Assembly (NCBI RefSeq): GCF_028993635.1
Contig: NZ_CP118631.1
Coordinates: forward strand, 5,828,001 to 5,892,000
Length of the DNA stretch: 64,000 bases
Source: Mucilaginibacter sp. SJ
Lineage (GTDB): Bacteria; Bacteroidota; Bacteroidia; Sphingobacteriales; Sphingobacteriaceae
Direction: 5' to 3'
The position numbers and the translations under genes were made by a program. A model generated the notes under the pieces. The model worked only from the letters and a program-made list of their open reading frames with translations, was not told the DNA's origin and ran no database searches. Each line of letters begins with the position of its first letter. The stretch's first letter is position 1. Positions 9,277-17,308 of this stretch are shown piece after piece.

Positions 9277-10009
9277 AATTCTTAAATTTAGTTAAAAGTT
9301 CCGGATTATTCAAATCAATTTCACCATGCCAATGACTGCTTCTTAAAATCGATTCCATTTCCGGAATATGACTCCACTTATTTATCGGGAAAGCTCTGCC
9401 CTGAGGCTCGGCAGAATAATAACTATCAAATATTTGCTTCACTTTGCTGAACACATCTTTTTGCAGACTCAACTTCGCTGAGGCCAGTATGAGCGAAACT
9501 TCTTTTTTATCAACTGCAACAAAATGTGCCCTTGCCCAAACAAAACCGCCATCTGCAAGAGCCGCATGAACTTTGATAAGATCAACGCCAATATTGAGAT
9601 ATTGTTGCAGTCCGTAACTCAATATTGCCCTCCCATGACCTCCCTTGCGAAACGGCCCGGGAATTCGAAAAAAGTCATGTATCGCGATCTTCCCAGACAC
9701 ATCCTTGATCAAAGTCCTAGAAAGCGCCAGGCCATCGTCCGGGTCATCACTATCTTCAGAAAAATACTGTATTACTAATTCAAAGGGATTTGTCTCATTA
9801 TAGCTAATGATCTTTGTCAATTTCTTCGTTGACATTTTTTTTAGCATATCGTCAATCTCTTTAAGAAATTTTAAAAGCTCTAAGCCTGGAAAATGAGACT
9901 TTATAAAGTCGGGCAATGTCAACTTAATCCGCGGTGCATATATCACATACCCCAGTGCCTCACAAGCCTTACATTCTACTTCATCAACAATATGTTTAGT
10001 TACGGACAT
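9257..10009 (-). CDS. Hypothetical protein with possible GNAT-like core
   Basis: A 250-aa cytosolic protein. Residues 118-140 contain GPFRKGGHGRAILSYGLQQY, which resembles the acetyl-CoA-binding R-x-x-G-x-G/A loop of GNAT folds. About 25 residues on comes LADGGFVWARAHFVAV, similar in shape to the 'GGYxWARxGF' segment of GNAT-like domains found in some phage and toxin proteins. The N-terminus has a paired cysteine (CKAC, residues 13-16). It is the first gene of a two-gene unit with a 20-base overlap, followed by a hairpin terminator. The GNAT reading is tentative; no substrate can be inferred. Confidence 0.55.
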   Translation of the reverse strand: MSVTKHIVDEVECKACEALGYVIYAPRIKLTLPDFIKSHFPGLELLKFLKEIDDMLKKMSTKKLTKIISYNETNPFELVIQYFSEDSDDPDDGLALSRTLIKDVSGKIAIHDFFRIPGPFRKGGHGRAILSYGLQQYLNIGVDLIKVHAALADGGFVWARAHFVAVDKKEVSLILASAKLSLQKDVFSKVKQIFDSYYSAEPQGRAFPINKWSHIPEMESILRSSHWHGEIDLNNPELLTKFKNYVTGQK

Positions 10010-10546
10010 AGATCAGGCTTTAAATAGTTACACAAATATAGCCAGTTCAAAGCACTTTAAGATATTTCCCGGTTTACCGGGCTTATGTAATCGACAGGTA
10101 CACGGTAAACGGAAATTTCTGCCTTGAAAATAATCCGCATGATTGCCATTTTTCAATCGTGCCCATAGGTTAATTTTCCAGGCTAATGACCAGCCGGTGC
10201 TCTCGTCTCCACGTTGGTTAAGAAAAAGAAAATACGCTCCCAACACGTCGTCGGTAGCGGCAGCCGATGAAAAGGAAGAAGATTTTCTTTTCAAAACCGA
10301 AGGCTCGGCCTTGGGGTCATGACTCGCTTATCAGAAATTTGCGGCAAGAAAATGCGGGCTGGTGCTTATATAGATAGCCTAAATGAGCGAAGCCGTAAAA
10401 AAGAAAGCGCGGCGAAGCCGGGCTTTACCGTGTAGGAAACGGCCGAATGGCGCAACTGAATGGAACGAGGGACGAGTGAAGAAACGAAATGGGGCGCGAA
10501 TGAGGCGGCTGTAATGCCGGCTTATTGCAAGTTAGGCCAGGCTCTA
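10010..10546. other. Unexplained region, GC-richer second half
   Basis: About 540 bases between a two-gene unit and a hydrolase pseudogene. A minus-strand frame at 10028-10294 (88 codons) has unusual composition and no family resemblance; I treat it as chance. The part from 10380 to 10520 is rich in short motifs such as gcgaagccg and gcggcgaagccggg and has no credible reading frame. Confidence 0.4.
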
Positions 10547-11621
10547 TCATTGTCCCAGTCGTATTGTAAATAAATGACTATAAATCAGTGCAAATAGGTC
10601 TGCGATCACTTCATTCATGGGCACTGCCTGTCCGTTGGAAGTATAAGCCAAGGTTAGCCCGTCTGCCGAAACATGGGTCAGCGTAGAAAGGAAGCTGTCC
10701 ATCCCTCCGTATGTCCATATGCAGGTTGTTTCGGGCAATCCATGACGACCAGGTCCATACCGAAGCCATCGGTCTGATGTTTCATTAAAGCCAAGCCACG
10801 TTGACCGACCAACTTGCCGTTAAATAAAGCATCCGCGAACAGTGCCAGGTCGTGGCTGGTAGAAATGACGGCACCGGCACCTTGTGGGATGCTCCAGTCA
10901 GTTTCCGGTACAGGCTTCCAGCCCCGATCATAGCGATAGCAAAAACTTTCTTCCGGCCGCGTACCGCGCTGAGTCGCATAATAGGTATGCATTAGATGTA
11001 AGGGCGAGGCAATCCGCTCCTTTAGTAACTGCGCATAAGGTTTGCGCGTTACCTTTTCGAGAATAAAACTTAGCAGGATATAGCCTGAATTGCTGTAGGC
11101 AGAACGGCTTCCCGGCGCAAAGTCGATGGAGCTGTTTTCAATCAGGCGCAATACTTCTTCCTTATTATGGGGTTCCCGTATCCAGTAGTCAAAGCCGGGG
11201 ATGTTTTTAATGTCGCTTAGGCCGCCACGGTGGTTGAGCAGGTTGGCGATGCTGATCTTGTCTGCGTTAGTATTTTGGGGAACCAGCGGCCGATCTTATC
11301 TTCCAGGCGCAGGCGCTTTGCTCGATCAGTTGGAAGATCATGACCGAGGTAAAAATCTTGGAGATCGAGCCGATACGGTAAGCTGTCGTTAAGGTGGCCG
11401 GGCGGCTGTCCGTTTTACTGACCTGCCTGAACCCGTTAACATGGCTATAAACGATCCCGCCGTGCTGCGATAGCGTCAGCGACCCCATATACTGGTGCCG
11501 GGCATTAAAGACTGTCCAGCAGGCTATCTAAACGCTTTGGCTGGATATGGAGCGTTTGAGCTTTTGAATTTGACACTGCTGCCGTTATACAGAGTGCCAA
11601 TAAGAAATAGGCTGGTTTCAT
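10547..11621 (-). pseudogene. Beta-lactamase-fold serine hydrolase, multiply frameshifted
   Basis: Pieces in different frames add up to one protein of about 355 aa. From ATG at 11619-11621: signal peptide (FLLALCITAAVSNSKAQ) up to LDSLLDS, then a frame change near 11500. Next MGSLTLSQHGGIVYSHVNGF and SISKIF, which holds the S-x-x-K nucleophile motif. There are changes near 11320 (to LRLEDKIGRWFPK) and near 11262 (to ADKISIANLLNHRGGL). Then comes YSNSGY, the Y-x-N motif. A last change near 10700, within the H-x-G region (YGHTEG then MDSFLS), leads to a stop at 10547. Its start overlaps the stop of the upstream DUF4440 gene by four bases. All catalytic motifs are present but cannot be translated as one chain. 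Confidence 0.75.
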
Positions 11622-12520
11622 CGGTGATCGTAGCTGATGACCCTGGCCAGTTGCCAGCGGCCGTTCTCCTGATGCCATACATTGATAAAATTAGCCGTAG
11701 CGGTCAGTTGCTCTTTGCAGTTAAGGGACGTATAGAAACGGTGTACCCCGATCTCTAAGGCACCATAACCGTTCAAGGGATAGACTTGCTGACTGCCTTG
11801 TACCAGTTCGCGTCGAGAGAAGTTCGCTGCATCCTGGAAATGCTTTTCAAAGTTTTCCATATTATCTGTATAATGGCTCAGCCCGCCTTTATCATGGTAG
11901 AACTCCAAATTCCTGGCGAACCATTTTTTGAATTCGGTAATGTTCCGTTGATTATAAGCGGCGAAAAGAGAGCTGTCTGCGGCGGTGACTTGTTTATATA
12001 AAGGATCGTTCTTCGCCGCGGCTTCCTGCGGGTCGTGGGTCGCGATCTGATAGTCCATTTCACGGCTGATCTGCCAGTCACCTTTTTGGAGTTTCCAGAT
12101 ACGGGTAAAATGGGATTCCTCGACCAGTGCTTCGGGCTGGACACCTGCGCTCAGGTAAAAACGCTGGATGCCGCTTTGCGTGGCATAATCCGGTGCGACC
12201 AGGCTCGCGGCGTCGCTGCCGGCCACCAGTTCCCGGCGGACTTGGAATTGTGCGGTTTTCACCGCGCAGCGGCGGGCGATGTTCCCGACAAATTCAGTCC
12301 GGCTGGTCAGGTTCGACGCTTTGCCATCTCCTTTGTCCTGGCTGTACTGGAAATCGGCCGCAAAAGTAGCCTCGACCTGTTTAAGGTCGCAGGTCTTCAA
12401 TACCGCATCGAAGAGCAGGCTGTCTTTCACCCTTAGTTGTGTTTTTAGATTCGTTTGCGCATAAACGGCGTTGATACCGAAAATAGCGTCAAGCATTATC
12501 ATGATGAATTTAGCGTTCAT
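11618..12520 (-). CDS. Secreted protein with two SnoaL/DUF4440-like domains
   Basis: A 300-aa protein with a signal peptide (residues 1-21, ending AVYAQ). It has two similar halves of about 130 residues. Each starts with a helix (LLFDAVLKTCDLKQVEATFA; SLFAAYNQRNITEFKKWFAR), then F-x-x-D-K-G (QYSQDKGDG; FYHDKGGLSHYT), and ends in a strand with W-x-x-x-x-G-x-W (IWKLQKGDWQISR; VWHQENGRWQLAR). That is the NTF2-like DUF4440 pattern, so this is a tandem duplication. It overlaps the following serine-hydrolase pseudogene by four bases and the preceding DUF6249 gene by 11 bases. The three were one operon next to the divergent ECF sigma gene. The biochemical role is unknown. Confidence 0.8.
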   Translation of the reverse strand: MNAKFIMIMLDAIFGINAVYAQTNLKTQLRVKDSLLFDAVLKTCDLKQVEATFAADFQYSQDKGDGKASNLTSRTEFVGNIARRCAVKTAQFQVRRELVAGSDAASLVAPDYATQSGIQRFYLSAGVQPEALVEESHFTRIWKLQKGDWQISREMDYQIATHDPQEAAAKNDPLYKQVTAADSSLFAAYNQRNITEFKKWFARNLEFYHDKGGLSHYTDNMENFEKHFQDAANFSRRELVQGSQQVYPLNGYGALEIGVHRFYTSLNCKEQLTATANFINVWHQENGRWQLARVISYDHR

Positions 12521-12851
12521 GGTTCTTTTTGTTAATGAATAAATAATAAGTCAAAAAGCCTCCGGCCAGGAACACCGCCTCGATGCCAAAGCCCAGGGCG
12601 GAGTTATCGTTATCGAACGGGACAAAATTGTCGATGATCAGCCCGATGCCGCCTGACAGCAGCAGCAATCCCCATTTCAGCGCTTCCCGGCCCGGTTTCC
12701 AGAGGTCGCGGATCAGCCCAAGGAGGCTTTCATCCGCGGGATGTGTATCCAGCAGCTGTTTTTTCAGCCGGTAGCTGAACCAGTTGGCCAGCACGATCCC
12801 GATAATGGCTAATGCGGCGATCAGGACGATAAAAGGTGCAATATTTTTCAT
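12510..12851 (-). CDS. DUF6249-type inner-membrane protein
   Basis: A 113-aa protein with three hydrophobic segments (FIVLIAALAIIGIVLANWF; LKWGLLLLSGGIGLIIDNFV; IEAVFLAGGFLTYYLFI). The second and third match the last two of the protein at 45229-45660 in order, spacing and several residues (WGLLLLSGGIGLIID against WFALLMGLGTGLSFVD; TYYLFINKK against GYYFFINRQ), so they are paralogues. Both sit beside an ECF sigma gene. A promoter resembling the sigma gene's own lies 22 bases upstream of its start (12874-12904). Confidence 0.75.
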   Translation of the reverse strand: MKNIAPFIVLIAALAIIGIVLANWFSYRLKKQLLDTHPADESLLGLIRDLWKPGREALKWGLLLLSGGIGLIIDNFVPFDNDNSALGFGIEAVFLAGGFLTYYLFINKKNHER

Positions 12852-12873
12852 GTTTTGAATTCTTTGTTTACCC

Positions 12874-12904
12874 GTTAGTCACCGGGAGCAAGCAATCGGT
12901 TTCA
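12874..12904 (-). promoter_or_regulatory. Predicted ECF-sigma promoter of the DUF6249 operon
   Basis: On the minus strand TGAAACC (12904-12898) is followed after the same spacing as its divergent partner by GTGACTAAC (12882-12874). There are 18 bases between TGAAAC and GACTAA. It is nearly identical in layout to the plus-strand element at 12926-12956. Confidence 0.65.
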
Positions 12905-12925
12905 TTTTTTTTATTTTTTATTTCC

Positions 12926-12956
12926 TGCAACCTCGAAGGTTATTTGTGTGACTAAC
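12926..12956 (+). promoter_or_regulatory. Predicted autoregulatory ECF-sigma promoter
   Basis: TGCAACC (12926-12932) and GTGACTAAC (12948-12956), with 18 bases between TGCAAC and GACTAA. GAAC/CAAC-type -35 boxes with T/A-C-T-A-A -10 boxes are typical of ECF sigma factors. The -10 box ends six bases before the ATG at 12963, so the transcript may be leaderless. Confidence 0.65.
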
Positions 12957-12962
12957 CACTAT

Positions 12963-13520
12963 ATGAGCGAAGACCGGCTATTGGTTTCCCGTGTATTAAA
13001 AGGCGAGGCACGTGCCTTCCGCGAACTGGTAGAGACCCATCAGCGGCTGGTGGGTGCAATGGTCGGAAGGTTGGTGCCCGATACGGCCGAACGGGAGGAC
13101 CTTTGCCAGGAGATCTTTATGCAGGTCTATGATGGCCTGCGCCGTTTCGATTTTCGTTCGCGGCTCTCTACCTGGATCGCCCGGATCGCTTACCTGCGCG
13201 CAGTGAACTATGTAAAACGACACCGGCAGGGCCATGAACTGCCGCTGCCGGAAAAACTGTCCGAACTGAGCGTCTTGGAAGACGATCCCGAGCAGGCGCT
13301 GCTGCAGAAAGAACTATCGGCTTATATCGGCTTGCTGATTGGCCGCCTGCCCTTGCCTTATCAGACGGCGATCAACCTGTATTACCTCCAGGAATTCAGC
13401 CTGGCCGAGATCAGTCAGATCACCGGCCTGCGGGAAGGTACGCTCAAAAGCCACCTATCACGCGCGCGTGCATTACTTAAAGAAAAGATCCGTAAATATT
13501 TAAAAAACGATAGCCCATGA
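12963..13520 (+). CDS. ECF RNA polymerase sigma factor
   Basis: A 185-aa sigma-70 family protein. Region 2 contains DTAEREDLCQEIFMQVYDGL and the -10 recognition part FDFRSRLSTWIARIAYLRAV. Region 4 (QTAINLYYLQEFSLAEISQI, then GLREGTLKSHLSRARALLKE) is the -35-binding helix-turn-helix. I chose ATG 12963 over GTG 12948 because the GTG lies inside the predicted -10 box. It shares its divergent promoter region with the DUF6249 operon and overlaps the following membrane-protein gene by four bases (ATGA at 13517-13520). It probably controls both directions. It is related in layout to the sigma gene at 44117 but is not a close copy. Confidence 0.9.
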   Translation: MSEDRLLVSRVLKGEARAFRELVETHQRLVGAMVGRLVPDTAEREDLCQEIFMQVYDGLRRFDFRSRLSTWIARIAYLRAVNYVKRHRQGHELPLPEKLSELSVLEDDPEQALLQKELSAYIGLLIGRLPLPYQTAINLYYLQEFSLAEISQITGLREGTLKSHLSRARALLKEKIRKYLKNDSP

Positions 13521-13867
13521 AAACTACACCTGATGATGAACTGGACAGATTAATCCGGAATGCTATAAATGAAACCACATCCTTACCGCTTGCTTTCGCC
13601 CATAGGACCGCAGAACACCTACTGGCCCGTCATCATAAGCGGCAGCTCCGCTACCTACTTGTCCGGGGAATGGTTTACTTTTTATTCGCGCTTGCGGGAA
13701 GCTTCGGTTTAGCGTGGCTGATCAACGTGCGAATGGCCCTCAGCCTGATAGCCGAACTAGTCGCTTATAAATCTGTTTTTGTTTTTGGGATCTGCACTTT
13801 CGCCGCTGGTATTATGTTAAATAAGGACGATACCCGCTCGACCCGAAATGATCTTTTTCTTGACTAA
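13517..13867 (+). CDS. Small membrane protein, probable anti-sigma partner
   Basis: A 116-aa protein. An N-terminal cytosolic part of about 55 residues is followed by two transmembrane segments (LVRGMVYFLFALAGSFGLAW; LVAYKSVFVFGICTFAAGIM). The start is coupled to the sigma gene by a four-base overlap, the usual place for an anti-sigma factor. The zinc-finger H-x3-C-x2-C signature seen in the equivalent gene at 44725 is absent. The anti-sigma role is therefore inferred from position and topology only. Confidence 0.65.
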   Translation: MKTTPDDELDRLIRNAINETTSLPLAFAHRTAEHLLARHHKRQLRYLLVRGMVYFLFALAGSFGLAWLINVRMALSLIAELVAYKSVFVFGICTFAAGIMLNKDDTRSTRNDLFLD

Positions 13868-14145
13868 CACACTGTAATACAATTCATTATAGCGCTTTAG
13901 CGACCTAAATGTAAAAACAAATTCCAGGTCGCCGGATTGGTGTTCCAAAGTGTGTATTCGTAAGGACTGAAAAGGATTGGAATAAAATAAAAAACACTCT
14001 AAATCAGTGACTTATATGGTTTTGTGATGGTGAAGAATCACATTTTGTGCGCCAACCATGGCTACCGTTAGGATGAGTTCTTGTTAGCCTGCCTGATTCA
14101 CAAAATTTTTCAAAATACTATTGTGTATTTTAAGTATCGCCCGGA

Positions 14146-15006
14146 TTACACCTTGTCCTGAAACTTTAATTTTTCAGTGAGGTCCTGGAAATATTCAGGT
14201 CCCCAAATCTTCAACGCCGCGTCATCCGGGATAAACCGGACGACATCATCTTTTATCCTGCCGAAGTCGACATTGCTGATCTTCTGTGTTAAAAGCTTCA
14301 GAAATTGTTCAGCTGTGATCTTCTCATCCTTCCAATCGCCGGTGTCCTGTGCACGCAATAAAAAATGTTCAAGATCAAGCGGAATACCCTTTTTGATATA
14401 CCATTCTAGGTCGTACCAATCCCGGCCTTTAACGCGGTTCTTCCATTTGCGAAAAAGCAGCGCGTGCATTTTTCCCGCGAACAAACTTGGCAGCGTGAAG
14501 GTTTTCACGTAGAACGAAAACGGGCGGGTCAATAGTTTTTCCTCCGTTTCGAACCCTAATGGTGGTTCGGTATCAACTTCGATCTTGATCTTCATATGGG
14601 GCATCAACTTGACCCCGGCCTGTGGCATAATACCCTCCAGGATAAGTTCCTTCCATACGGTGTCAGATTTGAGAAAAGCCGATTCCACGTTGGATTCGAC
14701 AACCTTTTGTTTTTCCTTAATACTTACCGTTATGCCCAGCGAGGCGAATTCCGTTATGATCGCGTCAAAGTAAGGTTCCAGCGAAAAGCTGGGGTCTGGC
14801 GCCAGTAATGAAAAATCGAGGTCTTCCGAGAACCGGTCAAGGCCGTAAAATATCCGCAACGCCGTTCCGCCATAGAAGGCAGCCTTCTCAAAAAATCCGG
14901 ACCGGTTCAGTCCCGCAAGGGTGATCTCCTGCATGATCCCCCGCATCGCATCAAAAGCCTGCTGCTGATCTTTAGGATCATACGCTGCTATCCATTCTTT
15001 TATCAT
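14146..15006 (-). CDS. abiEii: Type IV toxin, AbiEii-type nucleotidyltransferase
   Basis: A 286-aa protein of the AbiEii/AbiGii family, nucleotidyltransferase-like toxins that modify tRNA or related targets. The N-terminus carries the core: FYGGTALRIFYGLDRFSEDL (residues 44-63), then DFSLL, giving the GG-T and S-x-D-x-D metal-site pattern with Asp62 and Asp64. A later basic segment (RKWKNRVKGRDWYDLEWYIK) matches the conserved 'K-x-R-D-x-Y-D' stretch of the family. Its start overlaps the antitoxin stop by four bases (15003-15006), as usual for AbiE operons. No damage is visible. Known members abort phage infection or stabilise mobile DNA. Confidence 0.88.
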   Translation of the reverse strand: MIKEWIAAYDPKDQQQAFDAMRGIMQEITLAGLNRSGFFEKAAFYGGTALRIFYGLDRFSEDLDFSLLAPDPSFSLEPYFDAIITEFASLGITVSIKEKQKVVESNVESAFLKSDTVWKELILEGIMPQAGVKLMPHMKIKIEVDTEPPLGFETEEKLLTRPFSFYVKTFTLPSLFAGKMHALLFRKWKNRVKGRDWYDLEWYIKKGIPLDLEHFLLRAQDTGDWKDEKITAEQFLKLLTQKISNVDFGRIKDDVVRFIPDDAALKIWGPEYFQDLTEKLKFQDKV

Positions 15007-15641
15007 AAACTGCGCAGCGTTTTTGTCAATATTACCAAACTGGAGGTTTTAGGAGCTTCCTGTGTCCAGGTATCTATCATTTTGAGATCCAAATCACGCA
15101 ACTTGTCTTCATCGATGCGCATATCCTCGGTCAAAAAGGCAAGAGCCTGCGCGGGACTACGCAGATTGATGCCTGCCGTCATGGTGATCTTATCGCATAT
15201 CGCTTTTTCAGGAGAGGCGATAAGGACATTCTGCTTTGGAGAAAGCCGGGCGTTCATGATACCGAAAGCATAATACGGAAGCTTCGCATGTCTGTAGGTG
15301 AATCTGCCTGCCGCAGTCCTGTAAGTTTTCGTACCCTTGACAGTCACTGAACTGATCTCGTAGACCCGTTCAGGTATGTATCCCCAATAAGACAATGCGC
15401 TTTCGAACGATACATAACTTGGTCCCCACAAGTGGTTCGCGATCAGGAACGGCTCCGCTTTATCGGTCCTGCTTTCAGGGCCGGTAATGTATAAACCCTT
15501 TTTTACGGTGGTTAGCACACCCGAATTAACCAATTCGGCTATTTTATCATTGGGTCGTTTATAATCTTTTAATAATGACAACATGAGTTGCCGGTTCAGC
15601 GGCCCCTCTGCATATTGCTTCAAACGCTCCTCTGCTCTCAT
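15003..15641 (-). CDS. abiEi: Type IV antitoxin, AbiEi-type transcriptional regulator
   Basis: A 212-aa protein. The N-terminal 50 residues form a predicted winged helix (DKIAELVNSGVLTTVKKGLY). They are followed by the family's conserved WGPSYVSFESALSYWGYIPE (residues 74-93) and a C-terminal domain needed for antitoxicity in known AbiEi proteins. AbiEi proteins repress their own operon by binding inverted repeats. Two palindromes sharing CGGAA-N3-TTCCG lie just upstream (15659-15737). It is first in the operon, coupled to the toxin gene. Confidence 0.88.
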   Translation of the reverse strand: MRAEERLKQYAEGPLNRQLMLSLLKDYKRPNDKIAELVNSGVLTTVKKGLYITGPESRTDKAEPFLIANHLWGPSYVSFESALSYWGYIPERVYEISSVTVKGTKTYRTAAGRFTYRHAKLPYYAFGIMNARLSPKQNVLIASPEKAICDKITMTAGINLRSPAQALAFLTEDMRIDEDKLRDLDLKMIDTWTQEAPKTSSLVILTKTLRSL

Positions 15642-15658
15642 CTGTTAAAAATTTAATC

Positions 15659-15737
15659 AATAATCGGAATTTTTCCGATTATTAGCAAATAATTAAACAT
15701 CTTTGTTATTATAGGTAGCCGGAAATTTTCCGATTAT
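15659..15737 (-). promoter_or_regulatory. Two operator-like palindromes upstream of abiEi
   Basis: The first is a perfect 11-bp inverted repeat AATAATCGGAA / TTCCGATTATT with a 3-base spacer (15659-15683). The second is CGGAAATTTTCCG (15720-15732), also followed by ATTAT. Their centres are about 55 bases apart. This matches the expected layout for cooperative AbiEi autorepression. Confidence 0.7.
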
Positions 15738-15810
15738 CAGATCATTATTTTACAGATGTTATGCTGATACCCATCAGCTGGGTATCAATCTCGGCGATGC
15801 CTGTTACTTT

Positions 15811-16317
15811 CTATATAAGTTTTTCGTAAACTCGTAGTTTTTCAAGGTACTTGCCGGTATGTGCGGCGGCATATATTTCATTGAATATCGTGAATATGGT
15901 AAACAGGAGCATGACATAGCCTAAGCCCCCGTAAACTGATCGCTTGAAGATAATAATAAAGAAGATGGAAATTACCGCCAAGCCTCCCCACATCAAGCTG
16001 TATTGTTTATATCCTTTATATAATTTGGCAGCGCGTACGATCTCTGCTTTTACAAAATCAGCTTTATGCTGGATTGCAGCATTCTTTTGTGTTTTGAAAT
16101 TATGATCTATTTTTCTCACATAGAAAAGCCCTCCAATAACAATAAATAGGCCCGCGATCAGCCCGGGCAATTTTGCGCCAGCGATAAAAATATCAGGGCC
16201 TGCAAAGACGAATAAATATCCGCTCATGATGAGGAAAAATACGCCGAGAAATATGAACGCGATACCCGCGCTCTTCTCCGCCTGTATGGCGCTGGAAAAT
16301 GTTTGATTCAAGTCCAT
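15811..16317 (-). CDS. Four-helix membrane protein, unknown function
   Basis: A 168-aa protein with two hydrophobic pairs (GIAFIFLGVFFLIMSGYLFV and LPGLIAGLFIVIGGLFYV; MWGGLAVISIFFIIIFK and GLGYVMLLFTIFTIFNEIYA), separated by a basic/alanine-rich loop (residues 68-105). It has no recognised motif. It follows the truncated SDR gene on the same strand after six bases, so it was probably co-transcribed with it. Confidence 0.65.
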   Translation of the reverse strand: MDLNQTFSSAIQAEKSAGIAFIFLGVFFLIMSGYLFVFAGPDIFIAGAKLPGLIAGLFIVIGGLFYVRKIDHNFKTQKNAAIQHKADFVKAEIVRAAKLYKGYKQYSLMWGGLAVISIFFIIIFKRSVYGGLGYVMLLFTIFTIFNEIYAAAHTGKYLEKLRVYEKLI

Positions 16318-16323
16318 AAAGGA

Positions 16324-17190
16324 TTATTTAAGCTGGCTCATGATCACTTTGTCAAACAATTTATCTCCTAAAAACTTGCGTAACCGTACCATCATTTTCG
16401 CATCCTTACCTACGAGGTAACGAAATTTCGGCTTATCGGACTCGACGATCTTTAAGATAGCATCAGAAATGATCGAGGTTGGCGCTGCGCCTCCCGGCTT
16501 CTGGTAAGCGGCCTTCATGCCATTAACCATAACGTTCGCCAGTCTTGAATAAGCACCCTTGCCGGAGTATTTGGTAAGTGGCTCTAAAGCGACATCACCA
16601 AATTCTGTAGCGATGGCTCCCGGCTCCAGCAAAACCACATTAATATTAAATTCTTTAAGTTCCAACCGTAAACAATCGCTCCAGCCTTCTACCACATGTT
16701 TGGAGGCAAAATACCAGGCACCGATGGGTAGATATACCCGGCCGGTAACCGAAGAGGTATTGATGATAGTTCCTGATTTTGCCTTCCGCATGTGAGGTAA
16801 GACCTTTTGCGTAACATTGGCCAGTCCAAAAAGATTTACCTCAAACTGTCTCCTGGCTTCTTCTAAAGGAACGTCCTCAACCGCGCCATACAACGCATAC
16901 CCCGCGTTATTCCATAAAACGTCTATTTTGCCTTCTTTTTGAATAATCAGATCGACAAGTTTTTGCACGTCGCCGTCACTGGTCACATCCGCTTGCACGG
17001 GAATGCCACCCAGACGCTGTATGTACTGTTCGACCAGCAAGAAAAGCTGGCTGCACCCGATAAGAATAATCCTGATTACATGGGCTATGTCGTATTTGAT
17101 GTACCGGGAAAACTGTTTACCTATTTCCCGGAGGGAAAAACCAAACTGGATAGTGATGTCCTTACCGAACCCATCGAAAATCTCAGCCAT
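16324..17190 (-). pseudogene. Short-chain dehydrogenase with its N-terminus replaced
   Basis: From about residue 60 the protein is a typical SDR: RLGGIPVQADVTSDGDVQ, then WNNAGYALYGAVEDVP (N-N-A-G), INTSSVTGRVY (catalytic Ser) and WYFASKH (Y-x-x-x-K). What is missing is the first beta-alpha-beta unit with the T-G-x-x-x-G-x-G dinucleotide loop. The first 55 codons are instead antisense to an unrelated plus-strand gene end at 17028-17226. The junction lies near 17035. The frame is open from ATG 17190, but the product cannot bind NAD(P) normally. It is a 5'-deleted gene rather than a functional dehydrogenase. Confidence 0.7.
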
Positions 17191-17226
17191 TACCGGGACA
17201 ATCCTGGATACTGGTCACAAGTCTGA
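17028..17226 (+). pseudogene. 3' end of an unidentified gene, truncated at the SDR junction
   Basis: The plus strand reads FDQQEKLAAPDKNNPDYMGY, VVFDVPGKLFTYFPEGKT and IENLSHYRDNPGYWSQV before a TGA at 17224-17226. It has the look of real protein: ordered hydrophobic/aromatic pattern and in-frame codon use. Upstream it runs directly into antisense SDR sequence. I do not recognise the family. Confidence 0.4.
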
Positions 17227-17254
17227 CTGGCATGTTTTTTAAAGCAGGAAGCTT

Positions 17255-17308
17255 ATGAAACAGTTTACCGGCAGCGTTATTGGCGGCCTCGCAGGTGCGG
17301 TAATTTGA
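17255..17308 (+). pseudogene. Start fragment of a small membrane-protein gene
   Basis: ATG at 17255 gives MKQFTGSVIGGLAGAVI and then TGA. This resembles the N-terminus of small membrane proteins of Sphingobacteriaceae with a Gly/Ala-rich first helix, cut off after 17 codons. Evidence is slight. Confidence 0.25.

Noticed and set aside
10028..10294. 88-codon minus-strand ORF
   Set aside because: No homology feel, odd composition and no ribosome binding site. It could be real, but nothing supports it.
12035..12436. Plus-strand open frame of 133 codons
   Set aside because: It lies entirely antisense to the well-supported DUF4440-like gene and has no family resemblance.
16939..17226. Plus-strand 95-codon ORF as a complete gene
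   Set aside because: Its first third is antisense to SDR sequence. Only the part from about 17028 looks genuine, so it is listed as a gene end.
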